Below are positions 8,719 to 15,951 of a DNA stretch of 32,399 bases, piece after piece. The notes beneath the pieces were generated by a model. The model made no database searches, was not told the origin of the DNA, and saw only the letters and a list, made by a program, of their open reading frames with translations. Positions within the stretch are counted from its first letter, which is position 1. The number at the start of each line of letters is the position of its first letter. The stretch spans positions 1 to 32,399 of the forward strand of contig CBFHWB010000028.1 of NCBI GenBank assembly GCA_965659285.1. Reading direction: 5' to 3'. Made by a program: the position numbers and the translations under genes. Origin of the DNA: UBA8108 sp965659285. Its GTDB lineage: Bacteria > Planctomycetota > UBA8108.

Positions 8719-9160
8719 CAGCCCGCCTGGCCGGCTCTGCAGGGACCGCCTCTTTGACCCTGGGCTCCGTGTCCATCGGCTTGACCACCGTCTCAGTTGT
8801 TTTATTGGAATTTTGAGCGGGCGGCTCAGGAAGGTCTGTTTCCACCGCGGGAGCGGTTGTTATTTCAGACGGGAGCTCGGGAACTGGAGTTTCGATTATC
8901 ACGGCCGTCGCCGGCTCTGCCGCTATAGCTTCCGGGAGAGCCTCGGGCACATCTAAGGTCTCGACCGCCTGCGTCTCCTCGGTCGGAGCCTCCGGGACCG
9001 TCTTGACTGTAGGGTTCGAATCCATCGCCCAGGCCGGCCGGGTGTCCCTGCCGGCGGAGATACCCGCGAGGAGGGCGAGGCTGATGATGATGCTCGAGAT
9101 CAGCGAACTGACGACCAGGGCGTAGTGGTTTTCGAGCAATGTGCTTAAGCGCCGGGTCAT
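8651..9160 (-). CDS. Single-helix membrane protein with Pro/Glu/Ala-rich tail
   Basis: A 169-residue protein from the ATG at 9160, beginning MTRRLSTLLENHYALVV. Residues about 13-34 form one transmembrane helix (VVSSLISSIIISLALLAGIS), after a short basic N-terminus, so the rest should lie outside the membrane. The outside part is low-complexity and rich in Glu, Pro, Thr and Val, resembling the extended periplasmic linkers of TonB-like or cell-wall spanning proteins, but no C-terminal folded domain follows; it ends in a basic Arg-rich stretch. No family recognised. An AAGGGG lies 11 bases before the chosen start; the frame is open to 9271 but that part looks non-coding. It overlaps the small convergent gene ending at 8718. 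Confidence 0.65.
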   Translation of the reverse strand: MTRRLSTLLENHYALVVSSLISSIIISLALLAGISAGRDTRPAWAMDSNPTVKTVPEAPTEETQAVETLDVPEALPEAIAAEPATAVIIETPVPELPSEITTAPAVETDLPEPPAQNSNKTTETVVKPMDTEPRVKEAVPAEPARRAVRTLGPRSAVPIQPGRILRPRR

Positions 9161-9288
9161 TTGATGATTACCCCTTTTCCAATTTTCCCGCGGAAGTATA
9201 GACTGGGCGCGGCTGGTATCCCGGCCGCCGGTGGATTCCTCGTTTCCAGGAGAGGATCCTTTTTTACCCAACTTCCAGGCGACCGAAT

Positions 9289-9924
9289 ATGCCCCGGAAA
9301 AGACCCACTCGAAGCTCCGCCAATCGTTATGTAGACGAAGCCTCTATGAAGGAACTCGACCAGATTCGAGCGCCTCTTTACAGGGAATTGGAAAAGCTCA
9401 GCAAAGAGATCTCCTACCAGGCCGGCAAGGACTCGCATCTCTGCTGTACCCGCAAATACAACCAGATGCGCATCTCTCCGCTCGAGGCGCGCTCCATCGC
9501 TATCGCGTTTCGCGAAAACCCCGAGCTTCGCAGAGGATTACCAGCAGTTCTCGACCGTCTCGAAGAATCCCTCAAGGGTCTTTCCGATAACGGCGAGAGG
9601 CAGGCTTTTGACTGCCCCCTCCTGGAGAAGGGAAAGTGTATGGTCCACAACATAGCGAAGCCGGTGGGCTGCCTGGCCTGGCATCCCAGGCAGTACAGCG
9701 ATCCCGAGGGGGAGTACGGGTTTACCGGGAAGGGCTGGACGGCCTTTTCCTCAAGGGATGGTCTCAACGACAAGTACCTGGGCCCGGATTGGAAGCTGCG
9801 GGTCATTCCGCTCTGGCTGAAGAGGGTGTTTTCCCGGGAGCTCAACTACAGGGCTCGCTCGGCGGAGGGCGGGGGGGCGGGCGCCCGGCGAAACCGGGGC
9901 GGGAAAAACAGGGGACGGAACTGA
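9289..9924 (+). CDS. YkgJ-family-like cysteine-cluster protein
   Basis: A 211-residue soluble protein. Cys52-Cys53, Cys109, Cys117 and Cys128 are arranged as CC, then FDCPLLEKGKCMVH, then GC, the spacing seen in the YkgJ/UPF0153 family that is thought to bind iron or zinc. The usual first Cys of CxxCC is absent (Ser-His-Leu-Cys-Cys), leaving five conserved cysteines. The N-terminus is basic and the last 25 residues are Gly/Arg-rich low complexity. Some family members are linked to flagellin methylation or metal handling, but no such neighbour is seen here. It is followed by a Rho-independent terminator about 60 bases downstream. Confidence 0.75.
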   Translation: MPRKRPTRSSANRYVDEASMKELDQIRAPLYRELEKLSKEISYQAGKDSHLCCTRKYNQMRISPLEARSIAIAFRENPELRRGLPAVLDRLEESLKGLSDNGERQAFDCPLLEKGKCMVHNIAKPVGCLAWHPRQYSDPEGEYGFTGKGWTAFSSRDGLNDKYLGPDWKLRVIPLWLKRVFSRELNYRARSAEGGGAGARRNRGGKNRGRN

Positions 9925-9982
9925 ACCGCGGGGGTACGAAGGGGACGAGGTCTGAAGAAGGCGTCCTGGCTTGAGCGGTCGG

Positions 9983-10006
9983 TAAGCGCGGGAGCGCTTA
10001 CTTTTT
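9983..10006 (+). terminator. Rho-independent terminator of the YkgJ-like gene
   Basis: A perfect 7-base stem (TAAGCGC at 9983-9989, GCGCTTA at 9994-10000) with loop GGGA is followed by CTTTTTA on the plus strand. The right arm contains the TAA stop codon of the convergent bL37-like gene, so the two genes share this site. Confidence 0.75.
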
Positions 10007-10117
10007 ACTCTTGGACTTCTTACCCCAGCGTTTTTCTTTTCCACGGGCGGGCAGAGAGCCGTGGTTGGCCCGTTTGCTGCGCCAGCTGAGTTTTCCGTTA
10101 CGCTTGCGATGTGCCAT
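9998..10117 (-). CDS. 39-residue basic protein resembling ribosomal protein bL37
   Basis: The product starts MAHRKRNGKLSWRSKRANHG and ends in a Lys/Ser/Gly tail; about 45% of residues are Lys or Arg. The core Ser-Lys-Arg-Ala-Asn-His-Gly-x-x-Pro resembles the Ser-Lys-Ala-Asn-His-Gly-Lys-Arg-Pro core that I recall from the small actinobacterial large-subunit protein bL37. Such a protein would bind 23S rRNA. The likeness is by memory, and a different small nucleic-acid-binding protein is possible. The ATG at 10117 has AGGA 9 bases upstream. The stop codon lies inside the terminator stem of the convergent gene. It stands alone, with divergent genes on its upstream side. Confidence 0.65.
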   Translation of the reverse strand: MAHRKRNGKLSWRSKRANHGSLPARGKEKRWGKKSKSKK

Positions 10118-10253
10118 TGCTACTATCCTGTGCGACTGCGAATAAGGGCACGAGGCTAACAGTCGCCGAGCTCCGCGACAAGTACATTCTCCTTCCTGAA
10201 GGCCTGATATACATGATCTTCGGAACTTACCTTTTTTCATGCGGGAAGCTTGC

Positions 10254-10283
10254 TTGTCAACGGAACGTCTAATCGTGCAGAAT
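10254..10283 (+). promoter_or_regulatory. Possible promoter for the nitrilase-sirtuin genes
   Basis: TTGTCA at 10254-10259 (five of six matches) is followed after 18 bases by CAGAAT at 10278-10283 (four of six). It lies about 84 bases before the nitrilase-family start, in the 249-base divergent gap 10118-10366 where I see nothing else. Confidence 0.3.
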
Positions 10284-10366
10284 TCCGGTCGTCAGCGGGA
10301 GATGAGGCGTTTTCAGCCCCTCCCGAGCATTTATCTGCGAGTGAAACGACAGAAAGCGAGCTCTTC

Positions 10367-11218
10367 ATGATGGAAGAATTTCGAGTTTCCGCGGTCCAGA
10401 TGGACGTGCGCCTGGGAGAAAAGGATGCCAATCTCGAGCGCATGGATTCCTTCGCCCGGCTCGCGGTCGCGGAGGGAGCCGCCCTGGTCGTTTTTCCGGA
10501 GTGTTCCCTGACCGGCTATTGTTTCGAGTCGCGTGAAGAGGGGTCCGCGGTCGCCGAGCCGGTTAGAGGCCCCGCTGTAGAGTCCATGACGGAGCTCTGC
10601 CGGGAACTGGATATTCTTACGGTCTTCGGTTTTCTCGAGAGTGATGGGGAGAGCCTTTACAATTCCCTCGCCCTTGTCGGGCCGGATGGCCTGCTCGGCA
10701 GCTATCGAAAGGCCCACCTGCCGCATCTGGGTATCGATCATTTCGTTGACCGGGGAGATAACCTCTCCACCGTACACGAGACGCCGCTGTGCCGCCTTGG
10801 AATGAATATCTGCTACGACGGCGCTTTCCCGGAGAGCGCCCGCCTGCTCGCTCTCGCTGGAGCCGACCTCGTGGTGCTGCCGACCAACTGGCCTCCCGGC
10901 GCCGAAGAATTCGCCAGCTACGCGATCAACACCCGCGCGCTGGAGAACGCCATGTATTACCTTTCGGCCGACAGGGTGGGAGAGGAACGGGGCTTTCGCT
11001 TCATCGGATTGTCGCGCATCTGTGATGTACACGGAAGGAATCTCGCCGAGGCCGATGGAGAGTCCGAGATGGTCCTGACGGCCGCCATCGATCCCGTCCA
11101 GGCCCGCCGCAAGCGGATCGACAGGGTTCCGGGCAAGCATTGGATCGATCGCATGGCGGACCGTCGGCCGGAGCTCTACGGTCCGTTGGCGGGAGAAGAT
11201 CCCTCGGCGGAAAATTGA
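10367..11218 (+). CDS. Carbon-nitrogen hydrolase (nitrilase superfamily)
   Basis: A 283-residue enzyme with the full Glu-Lys-Cys triad of the superfamily: Glu45 in VVFPECSLTG, Lys115 in YRKAHLP and Cys149 in NICYDGAFPE. The order and spacing of these motifs match the alpha-beta-beta-alpha nitrilase fold, and length is typical for stand-alone amidases (N-carbamoylase, omega-amidase or aliphatic amidase type). It should hydrolyse a C-N bond in a small amide in the cytoplasm; the substrate cannot be named. The start is one of two adjacent ATG codons at 10367 and 10370; the frame is open to 10250 but those 39 residues fall before the first strand of the domain. The sirtuin gene follows after 54 bases on the same strand. 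Confidence 0.9.
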   Translation: MMEEFRVSAVQMDVRLGEKDANLERMDSFARLAVAEGAALVVFPECSLTGYCFESREEGSAVAEPVRGPAVESMTELCRELDILTVFGFLESDGESLYNSLALVGPDGLLGSYRKAHLPHLGIDHFVDRGDNLSTVHETPLCRLGMNICYDGAFPESARLLALAGADLVVLPTNWPPGAEEFASYAINTRALENAMYYLSADRVGEERGFRFIGLSRICDVHGRNLAEADGESEMVLTAAIDPVQARRKRIDRVPGKHWIDRMADRRPELYGPLAGEDPSAEN

Positions 11219-11272
11219 GATCTTTCAGATGTCGGCCTTGATCCGAGGCATGGGAGACCACAGACTTCCCGA

Positions 11273-12010
11273 ATGAAGAACGAAGCGGAGAAGGTATTCG
11301 AGGCTCTCGGTGACAGCGGCCGGCTCACCGTCCTGACCGGCGCCGGGATCAGCGCCGAGAGCGGCATCTCCACCTTTCGCGACAGCGGCGGTCTCTGGGA
11401 CCAGTATGAGATCGAGGATGTGGCGACACCCGAGGCCTACGCGGCGAATCCATCCCTGGTGCAGGATTTCTACAATATGCGCCGAGCCCACCTGGGAACC
11501 GTTCAGCCCAACGCCGGACACCAGGCGCTGGTCCGTCTCGAGGAGCTTCTGGGCGACCGTTTTACGCTGATTACCCAGAATGTCGATGACCTGCATGACC
11601 GGGCCGGCTCCCGCCGTCTTCTTCATATGCATGGCGAGCTCTACAAGGCCAGGTGCGTCGACTGCGGGGTGGCGGTTGAGTGGCGCACGGATATCTCCCT
11701 GGATGACCGTTGCGAGAGCTGCTCCGGTTCGATGCGGCCGCATATCGTCTGGTTTGGCGAGTTGCCCTTCTACCTCGAGAGGGAAATTCCGGAGGCCTGC
11801 GCCTCGAGCGCGGTCTTCTTCAGCATAGGAACCAGCGGCATGGTCTATCCCGCCAACACGCTGGCCTCGCAGGTGAAGGCGCGCGGAGGGTTCTGCGTCG
11901 AGATCAACATCGAGAAAACCGCCGGCCAGGGTGTTTTTGATCTCCAGATCGAGGGCAAGGCAGGGGAGACCCTTCCTCTTCTGATTGCCGCGCTGGAGGT
12001 TCTTCTGTGA
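11273..12010 (+). CDS. cobB: NAD-dependent protein deacylase, class III sirtuin
   Basis: A 245-residue Sir2-family enzyme, the normal length for a bacterial sirtuin. GAGISAESGI at 23-32 and FRD bind NAD, QNVD at 102-105 lies in the active site, and His120 in HMHGE is the catalytic base. The zinc ribbon is complete: Cys128, Cys131, Cys147, Cys150. Tyr67 and Arg70 in FYNMRR form the YxxR pair that binds acidic acyl groups, as in E. coli CobB (FYNARR). By this motif the protein is expected to remove succinyl or malonyl groups as well as acetyl from lysines. It follows the nitrilase-family gene on the same strand, but no functional link is evident. Confidence 0.93.
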   Translation: MKNEAEKVFEALGDSGRLTVLTGAGISAESGISTFRDSGGLWDQYEIEDVATPEAYAANPSLVQDFYNMRRAHLGTVQPNAGHQALVRLEELLGDRFTLITQNVDDLHDRAGSRRLLHMHGELYKARCVDCGVAVEWRTDISLDDRCESCSGSMRPHIVWFGELPFYLEREIPEACASSAVFFSIGTSGMVYPANTLASQVKARGGFCVEINIEKTAGQGVFDLQIEGKAGETLPLLIAALEVLL

Positions 12011-12098
12011 GCCTGGGCAGTCTCCATGGGATGTATTCGGACCTGTCGTTTTTTGTCGAAAGAAGCGTTGGAATCTGTGGTCTCGGGCTCCTGGTGCA

Positions 12099-12104
12099 TA
12101 CAAT
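12099..12104 (+). promoter_or_regulatory. Possible -10 element before the 11-repeat protein gene
   Basis: TACAAT matches five of six -10 bases, 94 bases before the ATG at 12198. The expected -35 position (TGTGGT) is poor, so this is tentative. The rest of the 187-base gap after the sirtuin gene shows nothing else. Confidence 0.25.
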
Positions 12105-12197
12105 ACGGGAGGTTTAACAGGCGGCGCCCGCTGTGTATCGTTCGGGCGCCATGATGATTCTCCGGGGAAGTCTGCCCCGTTTTGGACTTGGAAAAAT

Positions 12198-15100
12198 ATG
12201 AAACGCAAAATACTGACAGGTATGGTTCTCGCGATCGCGATCGTGGGGATCATCACGTTCTTTTTCCTGAGAGATTCCGGCAGTGGTGATTACGCCCTGG
12301 GGGATGTTGACCAGCAGGGCTCTGGTGTCGAGTTCGCGGCTGAGACCGCAGAGCCGGGATCCGATGAAAAGCCCGGGTCCGAGACTGCAGAAAAGACCGG
12401 CGAAGAAGAGACGGCCGGGGAGGAAGAGGAAGTTACCGAGCCGCTCCTGGTCGGGAGAGTGGTTGGCGAGGGGCAAGGCATAGCCGGAGCCCATGTGCGG
12501 CTCTATTCAACCGGGGAGCTCGAGGTTCTCATGAACCGGGTAGAGCGCATCGTTCCCCAGGGGGGACAGATGCCGGACATACCGGCTCTGCTCGAGGCGG
12601 TGAGGGGCGAGCTCGAGCGATTCAGGACAATGGGGACGGAGGTTACGACCGATGACACCGGCCGGTTCGAACTGCTTGAGGGTGCCCCCGGAGGCTACTT
12701 CATCCTGACCATAGCCGATGGCTGGATCTTCAAGTACGGGGACGTGGTCAGCATTGACCCTGAGAGAACAGCCGAGGTCACCATCCAATTGGAGCGCGGC
12801 AGCAGGATCAGCGGCAGGGTCGTCTCGACCTCGGGCCTGGGTATTCCCGGGGCTACCGTTGTCGCGGAGTACAGACCCCCCGGTCTCCCCGGGGTCGGCA
12901 AGATCGTTGGCCGCGTGCTTCGCATGGTCAACGGAGAGTTTCTGAAGGGTCCCTTCTCCGCGGTCACGGCAGAGGATGGCGGCTTTTCGCTCGACTCCCT
13001 GCCGCCGGGTCTCTACGACCTGGCCGCCAGCAAGCTCGAGGGCGTCGAGAGCCGTCTCGAGATGGTCCAGAGCGGGACCGATGGAGCGGTAGTGGTTCTC
13101 GGCGGACCGGCCACCCTGCGCGGCTTCCTGGTCGATGATGATGACCTCCCGGTCGGGGGAGTGGTCATTGACCTCGAGCCTGTCGAGGAACGGATCAGTC
13201 TTCCTCCGATGGCGGCCGGCTTCAGCGACCTCGCCAACACCTTCAATCATTACATGGGCTATCTGCCCGAGAAGACCCTCTCGAGTCCCGATGGCAGCTT
13301 TATCTATCGCCAACTGGGCGCCGGGAAGTATCGCCTGAGCATCCAGCAACCCGGCCTTCTGCCGACAGTGAAGGAGGCGACGGTCGATTGGGAGGAGAAT
13401 GTCTCGATCGGCCTGGTCAGGGTCAACCGCGGGAAGAAGATCTCGGGTATCGTCCGCTCAGAGGAGGGCGCTCCGCTCGCGGGGGCGACCATTATCGCCT
13501 CGCCCGAGAGCAGCAACTTCCTGACCATGGGCTCGATGATGAATGATTTTGCTACCGGGCGCCTGCAGGTGGACACCGGCGCCGACGGCACCTTCTCCGT
13601 TACCGGGCTGCGCCGCAAGCGCTACAAGCTGAATGTCACCAAGCGGGGTTTTGCGCCCGCGAGCAAGAAAAACATCATGGCCGGCGCCGAGGAGCCGGTC
13701 GAACTGGTTCTCGCTACGGGGCTCACGGTCAAGGGCCGGGTGCTGATCGCGGGCAAGGACAAGCCCCTGCCGGGAGCCAGGGTGGAGGCCCGGGGAGTGA
13801 GAACCGTTTCCGACGAAGATGGTTATTTTGTCCTCGAGGGTGTCATCCAGCGTGATCCTGATGGAGAAGGCTTCGGTCCATTTGGAGGCGGAAACGGCGG
13901 CCCCTTTGGCGGCCGTCCCCGCGGACGCCCGCGAGGAGATGAAGATGAAGACACGGAAGAGGATGATCCCGAGGAACGCGCGGATCTGGATTTCAGCGTC
14001 ACCGCCAGGATGAAGGGCTACGGCGGTCGACGGGTCGAGCTTCTTTTCGATGACCTTCCCGACCTGGTTAAGATCGAGCTTTCTCCGGCTCCCGCGATCA
14101 CGGGTGTCGTCTACGACCCGGAGGGCAACCCCGCTCCGGCTGCTCTTGTCAGGCTCAGCTATCCCTTTCCCCAGGCATTCGAGAGCCTGGGATTCTTCGA
14201 TACCAGCATGATCTTCAAGGCGGTCACGGTCAGTGATCGCAACGGCCGCTTCAGCTTCAGCGATTTTTCCTCTTCGGAAGACAGCGAGTATCGGATGATT
14301 GCCGATCACGTTTCCTACGCGCGCGGCTACTCGGAGACCTTCTCCTATTCTCCCGAGTTCGATCCTGACCAACTGGTCGAGATCCAGCTTGAGAAGGGCG
14401 GCGAGATCGAGGGAGTGGTCACCAGCGGTGGACAGCCGGTGGCCGGGGCGACCCTGCGTCTTCGGCGACGCAGCGAGAGGGAGAGATCAACCCAGGAGCA
14501 GATGTTCACCAATATGCTCGGGCTGCCCAAGGGCGGCGAGGAGGCCCGAACCAACTCCAAGGGCGAGTATTCCTACAGCAACGTCGGTATCGGTCAGTAC
14601 ACGATCAGCGCGGAGGTTTCCGGTTTCAAGGAGTCCTCCGAGGAGGAGGTGGTGATCGAGGGTGGCGACAGCAAGGCGATCAACTTCGACCTTGACCCCG
14701 GCGGGAGTATTTCAGGAACGGTTCTCGATGCGGCCGGCACCGTGCTCGCCGGCGCCAAGGTTCGATTGCTGCAGATGGAGAACCAGCCTGAAGGTTTTCG
14801 CCGCGCGCAGAAACACTTCGGGGGATCCTACAAGTCGACGGTTACCGAGGATGACGGCACTTTCAGTATCGATGGGCTTCCCGAGGGAGCCTATTCGGTT
14901 ATCGCGGAGAAGGGAGGCTATCGCCAGGAGGAGCTTGAGGGAGTGAGCCCGGGGGATGATGGCGTTCGGATCGTTCTTGTTCTTTCCGCCGCGCTTCTCG
15001 GGCGGGTCACCGACCAGGCCACCGGCGCGCCGTTGACGAGCTTCCGGCTCACGCTCCAGCATGAGGGCTCCTCCAGCAGGTTCCCCTGGGGCGGCTCGCG

Positions 15101-15920
15101 CGAGATCAACGACCCGGATGGACGTTTCAAGAGAGAGGATCTCGAGCCGGGGCGCTACGAGGTCAAGCTGCGAGCGGCGGGCTACGTTTCCTTCTCCACC
15201 GAGCTGGACATAGTCCAGGGCGAGCGCCTGGAGCAGAATTTCTTCCTGGTCCGCGCCGGCCGCCTGGGCGGAGTGATCACGGACCAGGCCACCGGCACGC
15301 CCCTGCGCGGAGCCTTCGTCAAGCTTGTCCCCGACACCCGTCTGCTGTCGGCTCAGAAGCCGGCGACGGAGAAGGGTATCTCGAAGGTGGGCGAGCCGGT
15401 CGAGGCCGAGGCGGTTGACGAGGCGAAGGAGCGCGAGGAAGATACCCGCGCAATGTTCGATTACTACAACAATACGAATCTTGGCGCCGCTGAAAAGACG
15501 GCGGCGGATGGGAGCTTTCTCATCGATACGGTCCCCTCGGGTCCCCAGAGAGTCCTCGTCAGCCATCCGGACTATGTGCAATCTGAGGGCAGGGTCGAGG
15601 TCGCTCTCGGTGATGCGGCGGAGATGCAGTTCAGCCTCTCGCCGGGCATGTATATCTCCGGCCAGGTCCAGGATGAGGCAGGAGAGGCTCGCAGGGGAAT
15701 CGTTGTCTTTATTCGCGGAGCAACCGAGGACAACCGGTTTGTGCGCAAGGCTGATACCACCGATGCGGATGGGAGCTTCAGGATCGAAGGGATCGCCTCC
15801 GGTCGCTACAGGGTGTTTGCCGTCGTACGCGGAGGCGGAGCGCGCTCCGAGCCGCAGATCATCAACCTCGCGCGCAGCAAGGATGATTTCCAACTGGTCC
15901 TGCCGGGTTCGAACCGCTGA
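12198..15920 (+). CDS. Giant membrane-anchored protein with 11 carboxypeptidase-regulatory-like repeats
   Basis: A 1240-residue protein. MKRKILTGMVLAIAIVGIITFF is one N-terminal membrane anchor or uncleaved signal, followed by an acidic Glu/Thr-rich linker to about residue 80. Then come about 11 beta-sandwich repeats of the CarboxypepD_reg type, starting near residues 81, 202, 305, 412, 508, 632, 734, 834, 932, 1022 and 1151. Each has the pattern GxV-(8)-PxxGAxVxL, then DGxFxxxxLPxGxYxL. Repeat 5 holds a Gly/Pro/Arg-rich then Asp/Glu-rich insert (about residues 552-594). Repeats 9 and 10 both read DQATGxPL. No enzyme motif is seen; a structural or ligand-binding envelope role is inferred. The start ATG is chosen at the membrane anchor; the frame is open earlier but overlaps the sirtuin gene. 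The methyltransferase gene follows after 31 bases. Confidence 0.9.
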   Translation: MKRKILTGMVLAIAIVGIITFFFLRDSGSGDYALGDVDQQGSGVEFAAETAEPGSDEKPGSETAEKTGEEETAGEEEEVTEPLLVGRVVGEGQGIAGAHVRLYSTGELEVLMNRVERIVPQGGQMPDIPALLEAVRGELERFRTMGTEVTTDDTGRFELLEGAPGGYFILTIADGWIFKYGDVVSIDPERTAEVTIQLERGSRISGRVVSTSGLGIPGATVVAEYRPPGLPGVGKIVGRVLRMVNGEFLKGPFSAVTAEDGGFSLDSLPPGLYDLAASKLEGVESRLEMVQSGTDGAVVVLGGPATLRGFLVDDDDLPVGGVVIDLEPVEERISLPPMAAGFSDLANTFNHYMGYLPEKTLSSPDGSFIYRQLGAGKYRLSIQQPGLLPTVKEATVDWEENVSIGLVRVNRGKKISGIVRSEEGAPLAGATIIASPESSNFLTMGSMMNDFATGRLQVDTGADGTFSVTGLRRKRYKLNVTKRGFAPASKKNIMAGAEEPVELVLATGLTVKGRVLIAGKDKPLPGARVEARGVRTVSDEDGYFVLEGVIQRDPDGEGFGPFGGGNGGPFGGRPRGRPRGDEDEDTEEDDPEERADLDFSVTARMKGYGGRRVELLFDDLPDLVKIELSPAPAITGVVYDPEGNPAPAALVRLSYPFPQAFESLGFFDTSMIFKAVTVSDRNGRFSFSDFSSSEDSEYRMIADHVSYARGYSETFSYSPEFDPDQLVEIQLEKGGEIEGVVTSGGQPVAGATLRLRRRSERERSTQEQMFTNMLGLPKGGEEARTNSKGEYSYSNVGIGQYTISAEVSGFKESSEEEVVIEGGDSKAINFDLDPGGSISGTVLDAAGTVLAGAKVRLLQMENQPEGFRRAQKHFGGSYKSTVTEDDGTFSIDGLPEGAYSVIAEKGGYRQEELEGVSPGDDGVRIVLVLSAALLGRVTDQATGAPLTSFRLTLQHEGSSSRFPWGGSREINDPDGRFKREDLEPGRYEVKLRAAGYVSFSTELDIVQGERLEQNFFLVRAGRLGGVITDQATGTPLRGAFVKLVPDTRLLSAQKPATEKGISKVGEPVEAEAVDEAKEREEDTRAMFDYYNNTNLGAAEKTAADGSFLIDTVPSGPQRVLVSHPDYVQSEGRVEVALGDAAEMQFSLSPGMYISGQVQDEAGEARRGIVVFIRGATEDNRFVRKADTTDADGSFRIEGIASGRYRVFAVVRGGGARSEPQIINLARSKDDFQLVLPGSNR

Positions 15921-15951
15921 TCCGCGGCGGAGACCGCAGGCGAGTACAGGA

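Noticed and set aside
11985..12197. Upstream extension of the 11-repeat protein by 71 codons
   Set aside because: It would overlap the sirtuin gene and put unlike sequence before the membrane anchor.
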